Positions 1-4,896 of a DNA stretch of 6,039 bases are shown in pieces. The position numbers and the translations under genes were made by a program. Under the pieces are notes generated by a model that worked only from the letters and a program-made list of their open reading frames with translations, did not search any database and was not told the DNA's origin. Origin of the DNA: an uncultured Clostridia bacterium (GTDB taxonomy: Bacteria; Bacillota; Clostridia; Christensenellales; Borkfalkiaceae). Positions within the stretch are counted from its first letter, which is position 1. Every line of letters begins with the position of its first letter. The stretch spans positions 1-6,039 of the forward strand of contig CATZIC010000080.1 of NCBI GenBank assembly GCA_958419945.1. Direction: 5' to 3'.

Positions 1-130
1 ACTCGTCGTACAAAAAGATTAATTCTCTTATTGTACTTGCGCTTACAGAATAGTCATCGGTAATAACTTCACGGATAAGCCTTCCGCTGTTATCGTAGTT
101 TAAATTTTTTTTATAATGGCATCTATAATT
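1..130 (-). pseudogene. Rhs core fragment, cassette A (headless, runs off left edge)
   Basis: The minus strand encodes YD-repeat sequence (YDNSGRLIREVI, DDYSVSAS, RELIFLYDE) that closely matches residues 17-48 of the Rhs fragment at 1777-2622. The frame is open from just after a TAG at 131-133 to the window edge, and no convincing start codon or ribosome binding site precedes it. Core similarity to cassette B begins around the YD motif; upstream of that the two differ until the shared promoter element. This looks like the 5' end of another displaced Rhs tip cassette whose toxin and immunity gene lie left of the window. A full-length Rhs protein is excluded by the missing N-terminal body. The family assignment is firm; the existence of a toxin tip further left is inferred. 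Confidence 0.75.
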
Positions 131-132
131 CT

Positions 133-161
133 ATTGTAACATAAAATACGTGAAATTGCAA
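133..161 (-). promoter_or_regulatory. sigmaA-type promoter of cassette A
   Basis: On the minus strand, TTGCAA (156-161) and TACAAT (133-138) are separated by exactly 17 bp, and TGT before the -10 makes it an extended -10. The same -10, extended -10 and spacing recur before cassettes B and C. Just past the -35 this copy diverges from the other two, so it lacks the adjoining terminator hairpin. Confidence 0.6.
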
Positions 162-202
162 TTGGCGGGGGTATACATTTATTATTATAATCAAAATGAA
201 AC

Positions 203-234
203 ACCACCTTGTTCATTTTATTTAACAAAGTGGT
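203..234 (-). terminator. Probable terminator of immunity gene B, now cut off by the IS
   Basis: An 11-bp stem (203-213 with 224-234, one position G-U when read on the minus strand) encloses a 10-base AT-rich loop. A loosely T-rich stretch, TGTTTCATTTTG, follows on the minus strand. If the IS and one copy of its putative target duplication are removed, the hairpin falls about 14 bases beyond the stop codon of the gene at 1341-1760, where a terminator would be expected. The U-tract is imperfect, so the call is moderate. Confidence 0.45.
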
Positions 235-244
235 TAGTCTATAT

Positions 245-271
245 GGTGAATTATACTATCAAGTGCAACAC
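245..271 (+). repeat. Left inverted repeat of the IS
   Basis: It pairs with the complement of 1306-1332. GAATT at 248-252 and AAGTGCAACAC at 261-271 are identical in both ends, with the same 8-base distance between the blocks. A -10-like TATACT at 252-257 points into the element and can act with the -35-like box in the right end after circularisation. Confidence 0.7.
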
Positions 272-347
272 GAGATAAAAAAAGAGCAGTTCAGATAAAT
301 CTATGGTAAAATAGTTTTAACGACAAAACAAAACCAGGAAGAAATAT

Positions 348-551
348 ATGAACTGCCACCACCATTTTACCATAGAAGAACGCTGTTGTCTACGAGAATA
401 TTATGTAAAGGGAAAAAGTTATAGAGAAATCGCAAGATTGCTCGGTAGAAATGTTAGTTCTGTATCAAGGGAATTAAGAAAAAACTGCACTTTTTACCGC
501 GAGGTACACCTAGATATTATCCTCATACTGCCCAAAGGAAACGCAATTTGA
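348..551 (+). CDS. IS30 transposase, N-terminal part (frameshifted)
   Basis: This encodes the DNA-binding head of an IS30-family transposase. Residues 7-45 (FTIEERCCLREYYVKGKSYREIARLLGR... then SSVSRELRKN) are the typical helix-turn-helix that recognises the inverted repeats. The ATG at 348 has AGGAAG (336-341) six bases upstream. After RELRKNCTF the frame leaves the family pattern and ends at a TGA. The expected continuation (RGTPRYYPHTAQ) is found one base back, from about 497 onward. The shift lies at a run of five T (491-495); six T would restore one continuous protein. A single-base loss in the run explains this best. The proposed slip site, T TTT TAC, is not a standard slippery heptamer, so programmed frameshifting is less likely. 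Confidence 0.8.
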   Translation: MNCHHHFTIEERCCLREYYVKGKSYREIARLLGRNVSSVSRELRKNCTFYREVHLDIILILPKGNAI

Positions 552-1318
552 GATGGTCATATTGTCATAGAGGTATGTTTTGGAATCAAGAAGTAATTAA
601 TTACATAAATAAAAAGTTGCAACTAACTTGGTCACCGGAACAAATATCTAAGACACCTTGTCATTTAAAAATGCCTTCATTTAAAACAATATACCGTTGG
701 ATAGATGAGGGATATTTAGTAAACGGAAATTTAAAAGTATTAAGAAGAAAAGGGAAAACAAGAAAAAGACTTGGAAACGGCGGAAGATTTACCACCGGTA
801 AATCTATACGTAAAAAAGATAAAAGTGTATACAAACGCTTAGAATTTGGGCATGGGGAAGCCGACACGGTAGTAAGTGGACGTGGCAAATCTAAAACTTG
901 CTTTGTAACATTGGCAGAAAGAAAAACCAGATATTACATAGCCGAAAAAATACCGAATAGAAATGCGGATACAATGGCGAAAGCCGTTATTGCAGCTTTA
1001 TCTAAATTACCAAAGGGAGCAGTAAAAACTATTACATGCGATAGAGGCAGTGAATTTGCAAACTGGCGGGATATTGAAAAAGAACTTGGTTGTAATATGT
1101 ATTTTGCGGATCCATACTGTGCATGGCAAAAAGGAACAAACGAAAACTTAAATGAATTATTAAGGGAGTTTTATCCAAAAGGTCGAGATTTAACAAGAGT
1201 TAGTGAGATTACGTTAAAAAAGAATCTGGCGTTAATTAACGCCAGACCTAAGAAAGTTTTAAATTTTAAAAAACCATGCGATTTATTTAATGAATTTCTC
1301 GCTAAGTGTTGCACTTAG
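548..1318 (+). CDS. IS30 transposase, catalytic DDE part (frameshifted)
   Basis: This is the catalytic portion of the IS30-family transposase, which cuts and joins DNA at the element ends. Numbering from the TTG at 548, the DDE triad is D106 in GEADTVV, D165 in TCDRGSEF, and E199 in the W-x-KGTNENLNELLREFYPKG block. The D165-E199 spacing of 33 residues is that of the family. The INARPKKVLNFKKP tail is also typical. The reading frame is open upstream to about 497 and encodes RGTPRYYPHTAQ, so the TTG is not a genuine start; the natural protein begins at 348 and needs the frameshift near 491-495. The stop codon overlaps the right inverted repeat. If the frameshift is a mutation, no functional full-length transposase is made from this copy. 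Confidence 0.85.
   Translation: MRWSYCHRGMFWNQEVINYINKKLQLTWSPEQISKTPCHLKMPSFKTIYRWIDEGYLVNGNLKVLRRKGKTRKRLGNGGRFTTGKSIRKKDKSVYKRLEFGHGEADTVVSGRGKSKTCFVTLAERKTRYYIAEKIPNRNADTMAKAVIAALSKLPKGAVKTITCDRGSEFANWRDIEKELGCNMYFADPYCAWQKGTNENLNELLREFYPKGRDLTRVSEITLKKNLALINARPKKVLNFKKPCDLFNEFLAKCCT
1225..1246. repeat. 22-bp perfect palindrome inside the transposase
   Basis: The arm TCTGGCGTTAA is followed at once by its exact complement, with no spacer, centred on the boundary between 1235 and 1236. It lies over codons for the conserved LALINARP segment near the transposase C-terminus. Codon constraint plus chance may explain it, though 22 perfect bases is long. Confidence 0.7.
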
Positions 1319-1332
1319 TTTGACAATTCATC
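1306..1332 (+). repeat. Right inverted repeat of the IS with outward -35 box
   Basis: This is the complement of the left end at 245-271. TTGACA at 1320-1325 is a perfect sigmaA -35 box facing out of the element. Joined to the left end with the 2-3 base spacer known from IS30-type circles, it would stand 16-17 bp from TATACT at 252-257. This copy also overlaps the transposase stop codon at 1316-1318. Confidence 0.7.
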
Positions 1333-1340
1333 TATATATT

Positions 1341-1760
1341 CTATGTTTTATTTATCTGTTTTTTTACTTCATAAAATAATTGTATTATTTCAGAGCGATT
1401 AAAATATCCACCTATTTGAAAGCATATTGAATTGTTGTTGTTTAGATTGATAATAATTGTTTTGTCGAAATCTCTTACATCTATTGAATTAATATCATTA
1501 ATCATAATAATTCTTGTTTTAAAACTTGAACGGTATTGTTTATTGTAACTAGATAGACAATGTTTGATCAAAATTTTATCCTCTTTCACTTCAAACCAAT
1601 ATGTCAAACAAATAATTAATCCGATTAATGTTATGACGCTACAACAGAAGAAGAGGTATTTTTTCCACCCATCCATTAAAAAAGAAACGGGAATAAAAAT
1701 TATAACTAACGATAATAGTATCAACCAAATCTTAACCGGTCTATATCTTTTATCTCTCAT
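1341..1760 (-). CDS. Small membrane protein, candidate immunity gene of cassette B
   Basis: This is a 139-residue protein with two hydrophobic segments at about residues 10-29 and 35-56, then a soluble tail of about 80 residues. The tail has alternating beta-strand-like stretches (RIIMINDINSIDV, TIIINLNNNNSICFQI) and a final helix (RSEIIQLFYEVKKQI). The layout resembles bacterial PH-like membrane proteins, but I do not recognise a specific family. The ATG at 1758-1760 directly follows a TAA (1761-1763) that ends the alternative tail frame of the toxin. AAGGAG at 1773-1778 is its likely ribosome binding site, at a long spacing of 12 bases. Its place immediately behind an Rhs tip argues for an immunity role. 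A membrane immunity protein would suit a membrane-active toxin, which is inference. The IS follows its stop. Confidence 0.65.
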   Translation of the reverse strand: MRDKRYRPVKIWLILLSLVIIFIPVSFLMDGWKKYLFFCCSVITLIGLIICLTYWFEVKEDKILIKHCLSSYNKQYRSSFKTRIIMINDINSIDVRDFDKTIIINLNNNNSICFQIGGYFNRSEIIQLFYEVKKQINKT

Positions 1761-1802
1761 TTAGAAAATCCACTCCTTAACTTTTCCTGCAATCCAAGCC
1801 CA
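1761..1802 (-). pseudogene. Out-of-frame C-terminal tail of Rhs toxin B
   Basis: One frame over from the end of the Rhs fragment B, the minus strand reads WAWIAGKVKEWIF and a TAA that abuts the ATG of the immunity gene. This Trp-rich helix-like tail and the perfect stop/start abutment look like the original toxin terminus. The frame actually open ends instead in GLDCRKS at 1777. This implies a frameshift or an internal deletion between residue 275 of the fragment and this tail. Confidence 0.5.
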
Positions 1803-2622
1803 ATGCGTTAACAAATTTAGTATATTGTCCAGGAATATTTGATAACCCATCTAATTTCATTAAATCTGCAACGCCTGGATATTTTAATGTATACCACGCA
1901 TTTCTCGCTATCAGACTTAATGAAAAGCCTAAATCTGCTACATTAACAGCTGTATTAACCCAAATCGGTAATGGTTCTAAATTTATCCAATCGTTTTGTG
2001 AATTATCAAATGGATATTTGCTAATTAAAGTAGTATTGGCAATGCTTATGTCGAAAGAAGTTATCAGTCTACCATTAGAATATCCACCCACGTTTGAATC
2101 ACCATAAGCAATTCTAATCGGATTGTTGTTAGCATAGATATATTGATTAAGACCATTAATATTAGAATAATTTAGGTTTGACACATTTGCCGGTTGAAGA
2201 AATCTTCCTAATTCGGGGGAGTAACACCTTGAAGATATCCAATAAAATCCTGTATCAACGTCGTAATAATAGCCTCTATAACGTATGGGGTTATAATATG
2301 CTATAGGACCATCGTAAACACTTCTCTGTTGGCAGTTGCCGAAAGCGTCGTAAACGTACTCTACGGCTAATTCGCCCCTACTATTATATATGGCAATAAC
2401 GTCGCCGTTAAGGTTACGGTGGAAGTAATAGTTTTCCGATGTTCCGTTGTAATTATATTTTATACCTATTATACCCGACTCGTCATACAGATAGAATAAT
2501 TCTCTTGTTGTACTTGCACTTACAGAATAGTCATCGGAAATAATTTCACGCACAAGTCTGCCCGATTGGTCGTAATTGTAGGTCGTCGCAGTAATGGGTT
2601 TTTCCAATTCCAATTGTAACAT
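1777..2622 (-). CDS. Rhs core fragment with disrupted toxin tip, cassette B
   Basis: This is a 281-residue headless Rhs/YD-repeat fragment. Residues 17-100 carry YD repeats (YDQSGRLVREI, YVYDAFGN). Residues 112-168 form the Rhs-associated core ending (IRYRGYYYDVDTGFYWISSRCYSPELGRFLQP, then GLNQYIYANNNPIRIAYGDSN). Residues 171-275 are a linker or pre-toxin region with a hydrophobic stretch (LPIWVNTAVNVADLGFSLSLIARNAWYTLKYPGVADLMKLDGL). The last residues, GLDCRKS, look like out-of-frame sequence; the likely true tail is at 1761-1802. The ATG at 2622 overlaps the -10 box at 2613-2618, so it is probably not a start, and no good alternative site is visible. In a full Rhs protein this segment would close the shell and present the toxin. 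Here it is probably a silent donor or relic, with toxin activity likely lost. Confidence 0.8.
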   Translation of the reverse strand: MLQLELEKPITATTYNYDQSGRLVREIISDDYSVSASTTRELFYLYDESGIIGIKYNYNGTSENYYFHRNLNGDVIAIYNSRGELAVEYVYDAFGNCQQRSVYDGPIAYYNPIRYRGYYYDVDTGFYWISSRCYSPELGRFLQPANVSNLNYSNINGLNQYIYANNNPIRIAYGDSNVGGYSNGRLITSFDISIANTTLISKYPFDNSQNDWINLEPLPIWVNTAVNVADLGFSLSLIARNAWYTLKYPGVADLMKLDGLSNIPGQYTKFVNALGLDCRKS

Positions 2623-2641
2623 AAAAAACTGTAAATTTCAA
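2613..2641 (-). promoter_or_regulatory. sigmaA-type promoter of cassette B
   Basis: On the minus strand, TTGAAA (2636-2641) and TACAAT (2613-2618) are 17 bp apart, with TGT in front of the -10 as an extended -10. Each hexamer differs from consensus at one position. Transcription would start near 2606, inside the headless Rhs fragment, and would reach immunity gene B. Confidence 0.65.
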
Positions 2642-2681
2642 TGTTTTTTGTGAAATATATTTAATCTGAAAATTTTCATTT

Positions 2682-2717
2682 TCAAAGAAAAGGGCTGGGG
2701 AGCCGTTATCGCTCCCC
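2682..2717 (-). terminator. Rho-independent terminator after cassette C
   Basis: The stem GGGGAGC/GCTCCCC (2697-2703 with 2711-2717) has a 7-base loop. On the minus strand it is followed by AGCCCTTTTCTTTG. It lies about 40 bases beyond the stop of immunity gene C and has a sister copy at 4656-4686. The T-run is somewhat interrupted. Confidence 0.7.
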
Positions 2718-2758
2718 CTGCGGTATACTTATTATGCAATGATTTCAAGGTTTTATAT

Positions 2759-3166
2759 TTAAGTTTTTTCATTCATTATAAAGTATGGGCCACACCCATT
2801 GGGTTCGTGCGTAACTATATAACACCAAGAAAAATCTTTTCCGATAACATAAAATTCAATCAAACCAGATTTACGTATCTTTTCGGAAGTATCGTTTTCT
2901 TTTAAAAGCGGTATGGAAACATTATCGCCCATAAATTCATTATCGTATTGAAACTCTATTGCATCTGTTTTATCAACTTTATCATATGCCGCCATTGCTT
3001 TCACACCTTTTAAATTGTTTACTAAATCATGTTCACATATCATCCATAAATACCCATGATTTGGCGCATAGCAATTCAGTTTTTTCAACTTTTCTACCGA
3101 TATTGACGGCACAAAATTCTTAATAAATTCTTGCACAAAAGTTTCTTTTTTTATAATATGTCTCAT
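2759..3166 (-). CDS. DUF4275-like immunity protein, cassette C
   Basis: This is a 135-residue soluble protein directly behind Rhs tip C. Features are LWMICEHDLVNNLKGVKAMAAYDKVDKTDAI in residues 40-70 and a C-terminal block FYVIGKDFSWCYIVTHEPNGCGPYFI (about 106-131). The second block matches my memory of DUF4275 (a D-F-S/T-W-x-Y...THE...GPYF signature), a family seen beside Firmicute polymorphic toxins; a profile search should confirm it. The ATG at 3164-3166 has AGGAG about 6-7 bases upstream, and that site overlaps the toxin's TAG stop, so the two are probably translationally coupled. It probably binds and neutralises the tip encoded at 3176-4204. The partner is inferred from position only. 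A terminator follows at 2682-2717. Confidence 0.65.
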   Translation of the reverse strand: MRHIIKKETFVQEFIKNFVPSISVEKLKKLNCYAPNHGYLWMICEHDLVNNLKGVKAMAAYDKVDKTDAIEFQYDNEFMGDNVSIPLLKENDTSEKIRKSGLIEFYVIGKDFSWCYIVTHEPNGCGPYFIMNEKT

Positions 3167-3170
3167 GTTC

Positions 3171-3178
3171 TTCTCCTA
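3171..3178 (-). promoter_or_regulatory. Ribosome binding site overlapping toxin C stop codon
   Basis: On the minus strand TAGGAGAA contains both the TAG stop of toxin C (3176-3178) and the AGGAG site for immunity gene C. Ribosomes ending the toxin would sit on the immunity start region, which favours coupled production. Confidence 0.6.
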
Positions 3179-4204
3179 CATATAATAACTAAACCATTTT
3201 AGCCAAATATGAATATCGCTAATAGGCTTATTTCTTACACCTGGAGTGAGAGGGGATTTGTACTCATACCAATTAAAATGAAATGAAGAAGGCTTCCCAT
3301 TATACATGTGGTGAGTTGTGTCCCACCTTACTTGTCTAAGTCCATCCTTTGATACCCATCTGTTTTTACCTGCTTTTGAATAACCTTTTCCTAAATATTG
3401 TTTTGATGCTTTTGCAGCTTTATATTGACCAGTTGTATGATAAAAACCTAATATCATGCTGCCCGCAATAGCAATACCTTCTGTAATTTTTGAATAGACA
3501 TTGTATGCAGAATCGCTTAATCCGAGGACATCGTTGAATAATCCATCTCGAATAAAATTATATTCTGTTCCCGCTTCAATCATTGTTGCAACTCCATTTA
3601 TACCAGTAAGTACACCAGCCCCAAGAGTTACCCCTGCGACTATTGACATTGCAAGAGGAATGCCTGCACCGAAAGTAGTAACAGATAAAGCAATAGCTCC
3701 TACCGCCGTAACCAGTAAACCTAGCCCTGTCCAAAACGTATTCCAATTCCATGTGCCTTCAGGATCAACGCACATAACGGGGTTATCACCGCAGTATGCG
3801 TACAGGTTAAGACCCATGATATATTCGGGATCTAAATAGTCAACGCTATCGGGGGAGATAAAACGACCTAATAAAGGATCATAGTACCTTGTCTGCAGAT
3901 AGTATAAGCCGAATTCTTTGTCCCAATAGTGACCTCTGTAGCGCAGGGGATTAATATTGCCTATGTTCAGTGCTTCCGGTACAACGACTTGCCCGTTAGC
4001 GTCATAAATTTTATGGTTGCCCCAAGCGTCATATACGTAACGGCATTTTAAGTTTGCGTAATTATCGTAAATAGCAAGGATGTCCCCGAAGATATTCTTT
4101 TGGTAATAATACTCCAAACCGTTATAATTGAATCCGCTAACACCGTTCTCGTCATAGTAGTAATAAATATAATTTTCGGTATTACCGGTCATCCAACGTT
4201 CCAT
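3176..4204 (-). CDS. Rhs core with C-terminal toxin tip, cassette C
   Basis: This is a 342-residue open frame. Residues 1-150 are Rhs/YD-repeat core, including YVYDAWGNH, LRYRGHYWDKEFGLYYLQTRYYDPLLGRF and the closing GLNLYAYCGDNPVMCVDPEG. Residues 151-210 are strongly hydrophobic and Gly/Ala-rich, like pre-toxin or translocation segments of Rhs proteins. Residues 261-342 form the variable tip, with GKGYSKAGKNRWVSKDGLRQVRWD, HH at 298-299, FHFNWYE at 308-314 and DIHIWL at 330-335. Conserved-looking Asp and His residues suggest an enzyme, perhaps a nuclease, but I cannot name a family securely. The same frame continues upstream past a TGA at 4223-4225 into 4558. The Met at 4204 has no clear ribosome binding site, so this is not the natural start. 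Without the long N-terminal body it cannot be secreted as a normal Rhs effector. Confidence 0.8.
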   Translation of the reverse strand: MERWMTGNTENYIYYYYDENGVSGFNYNGLEYYYQKNIFGDILAIYDNYANLKCRYVYDAWGNHKIYDANGQVVVPEALNIGNINPLRYRGHYWDKEFGLYYLQTRYYDPLLGRFISPDSVDYLDPEYIMGLNLYAYCGDNPVMCVDPEGTWNWNTFWTGLGLLVTAVGAIALSVTTFGAGIPLAMSIVAGVTLGAGVLTGINGVATMIEAGTEYNFIRDGLFNDVLGLSDSAYNVYSKITEGIAIAGSMILGFYHTTGQYKAAKASKQYLGKGYSKAGKNRWVSKDGLRQVRWDTTHHMYNGKPSSFHFNWYEYKSPLTPGVRNKPISDIHIWLKWFSYYM

Positions 4205-4222
4205 AATAAGGTTACTATCTTG

Positions 4223-4558
4223 TCAATAATAACGCCTGTTGCCCTTTATCGTTCTCAAGCCGTTAATATCGTAGGACATAGAGGTGTTGTCAACTTTTTT
4301 CAGTAAACGCCCTGACCAGGTCATAGTTTTTCCGAGATAGTTTGTAGGATTGCCGGAATCGTCGTAAGTAATAACAATATCGTTATAACTCTTTAACTGA
4401 TCGTGCCAGGGAGAATCCGTGGGGGTGGGGTAGTTATACCTATCCGTTGTTAAAAGTGAGCCTATAGTACCGTTAGCGTACTCATAAGTCTTTTTTTCTG
4501 TTATGTTGCCGTTACCGTCGTAGGTAAGGTTACAGGCTTTAGATAGGGGGCTATCCAA
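4223..4558 (-). pseudogene. Upstream part of Rhs core C, ended by an in-frame TGA
   Basis: This encodes 111 residues of YD-repeat core (CNLTYDGNGNITEKKTYEY, ITYDDSGNPTNYLGKTMTWSGRLL, MSYDINGLRTIKGNRRYY). TGA at 4223-4225 is followed without frame change by QDSNLI and then the Met at 4204, so a single nonsense codon separates it from the 3176-4204 frame. Joined, the two make 460 codons of core plus tip. The frame opens at a TTG (4556-4558) immediately after a TAA, with no ribosome binding site, so the fragment is headless. It enters the core further upstream than fragments A and B. The TGA may have arisen from TGG or a similar sense codon after the cassette stopped being expressed as an effector. 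Confidence 0.75.
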
Positions 4559-4586
4559 TTATATGTGTATACTATTTTACTATTCC

Positions 4587-4615
4587 ATTGTAACACAAAA
4601 AATTGCAAATTTCAA
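4587..4615 (-). promoter_or_regulatory. sigmaA-type promoter of cassette C
   Basis: TTGAAA (4610-4615), a 17-bp spacer and TACAAT (4587-4592) with an extended TGT lie on the minus strand. The hexamers and the extended -10 are the same as before cassette B. It would drive Rhs fragment C and immunity gene C. Confidence 0.65.
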
Positions 4616-4655
4616 TGTTTTTGTGAAATATATTTAATCCGAAAATTTTCGTCTT

Positions 4656-4686
4656 GAAAAAAAGCGGGGGAGCCGTTATGGCTCCC
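4656..4686 (-). terminator. Rho-independent terminator at the end of the cassette D region
   Basis: The stem GGGAGCC/GGCTCCC (4668-4674 with 4680-4686) has a 5-base loop. On the minus strand it is followed by CCGCTTTTTTTC, a strong T-run. It stands just past the immunity-gene remnant (stop at 4695-4697), so it was probably the terminator of that older gene's operon. Confidence 0.8.
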
Positions 4687-4694
4687 TCGGTTAA

Positions 4695-4896
4695 TTAAAT
4701 GGAATAATACTTTTTGAACAAGTCCATTAGTTTTACGATACAGTTATAATGTTCTTTTGTATATTCGTCAAACAACGAAATATCAGTTTAGGCTAATAAA
4801 TTCAACGTATCTTTTTTTCACGGATCAAAATATAGATGCAACATATTTTAACATTTCTTTATACTCGATTTCACTATATTTTTCAAATAAAAAAGC
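4695..4896 (-). pseudogene. Remnant of an older immunity gene
   Basis: Two pieces of protein-like sequence in different minus-strand frames are separated by stops. The first, from about 4896 to 4829, reads AFLFEKYSEIEYKEMLKYVASIF and then TGA. The second, 4784-4695, reads ISLFDEYTKEHYNCIVKLMD and on to KYYSI and TAA. Between them RYVEFISL is readable. The composition (charged, amphipathic helices) fits a small immunity protein. The stop lies 9 bases before the shared terminator, where the immunity gene ends in an intact cassette. The family is not recognisable. It probably belonged to the toxin displaced when cassette D's tip arrived. Confidence 0.5.

Larger units (their letters stand above)
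245..1332 (+). mobile_element. IS30-family insertion sequence
   Basis: A transposase of IS30 type is bounded by imperfect inverted repeats: 248-271 and 1306-1329 match over GAATT and AAGTGCAACAC with a diverged centre. Similarity continues outward as GGT versus GAT, giving ends at about 245 and 1332 and a length near 1.09 kb, normal for the family. TATAT occurs on both sides (240-244 and 1333-1337). It could be a target duplication, but five bases is longer than the 2-3 usual for IS30, and the area is AT-rich. The element sits between immunity gene B and its likely terminator. The transposase carries a frameshift, so this copy may be inactive or may depend on an intact copy elsewhere. Confidence 0.8.
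2607..2717 (-). repeat. Cassette-boundary repeat, copy B/C
   Basis: This segment closely matches 4582-4686, with only scattered substitutions and short indels. Read on the minus strand it runs GGGGAGC hairpin, AAATTTTC patch, TTTAATATATTTCAC patch, then the promoter ending in TGTTACAAT and ATTCC complement. Matching stops about five bases past the -10. A shorter, partial copy lies at 128-161. Confidence 0.85.
4582..4686 (-). repeat. Cassette-boundary repeat, copy C/D
   Basis: This is the second full copy of the terminator-plus-promoter element at 2607-2717. The hairpin loop region, the AAATTTTC and ATATATTTCAC patches and the whole promoter agree. Downstream of the -10 it is joined to about 30 bases of unique AT-rich sequence and then Rhs core, unlike the other copies. 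Confidence 0.85.

Noticed and set aside
240..244. Firm 5-bp target duplication TATAT
   Set aside because: It matches 1333-1337, but the surroundings are AT-rich and IS30 elements usually duplicate 2-3 bases, so it is kept only as a possibility.
491..497. Programmed -1 frameshift in the transposase
   Set aside because: The zero-frame heptamer is T TTT TAC, which pairs poorly after slippage, and no downstream stimulatory stem was evident. A lost T is simpler.
1564..1764. Plus-strand open frame over immunity gene B
   Set aside because: It lies wholly antisense to a gene with clear membrane segments and a proper position behind the toxin; nothing in it resembles a known protein.
3501..3839. Open frame on the plus strand opposite the Rhs C pre-toxin
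   Set aside because: It is antisense to a well-supported Rhs core and hydrophobic segment, has low-complexity Thr/Pro/Ser composition and shows no family motif.
4223..4225. TGA read as an amino acid (recoded genetic code)
   Set aside because: All other intact genes in the window use TGG for Trp and contain no internal TGA, and the remnant with further TGA codons is plainly degraded. No gene here ends in TGA, but the number of genes is too small to mean anything.
2607..4686. Integron-like attC sites between cassettes
   Set aside because: The boundary repeats contain a simple terminator hairpin and a promoter, with no core-site pair or bulged-hairpin layout; no integrase gene is visible.
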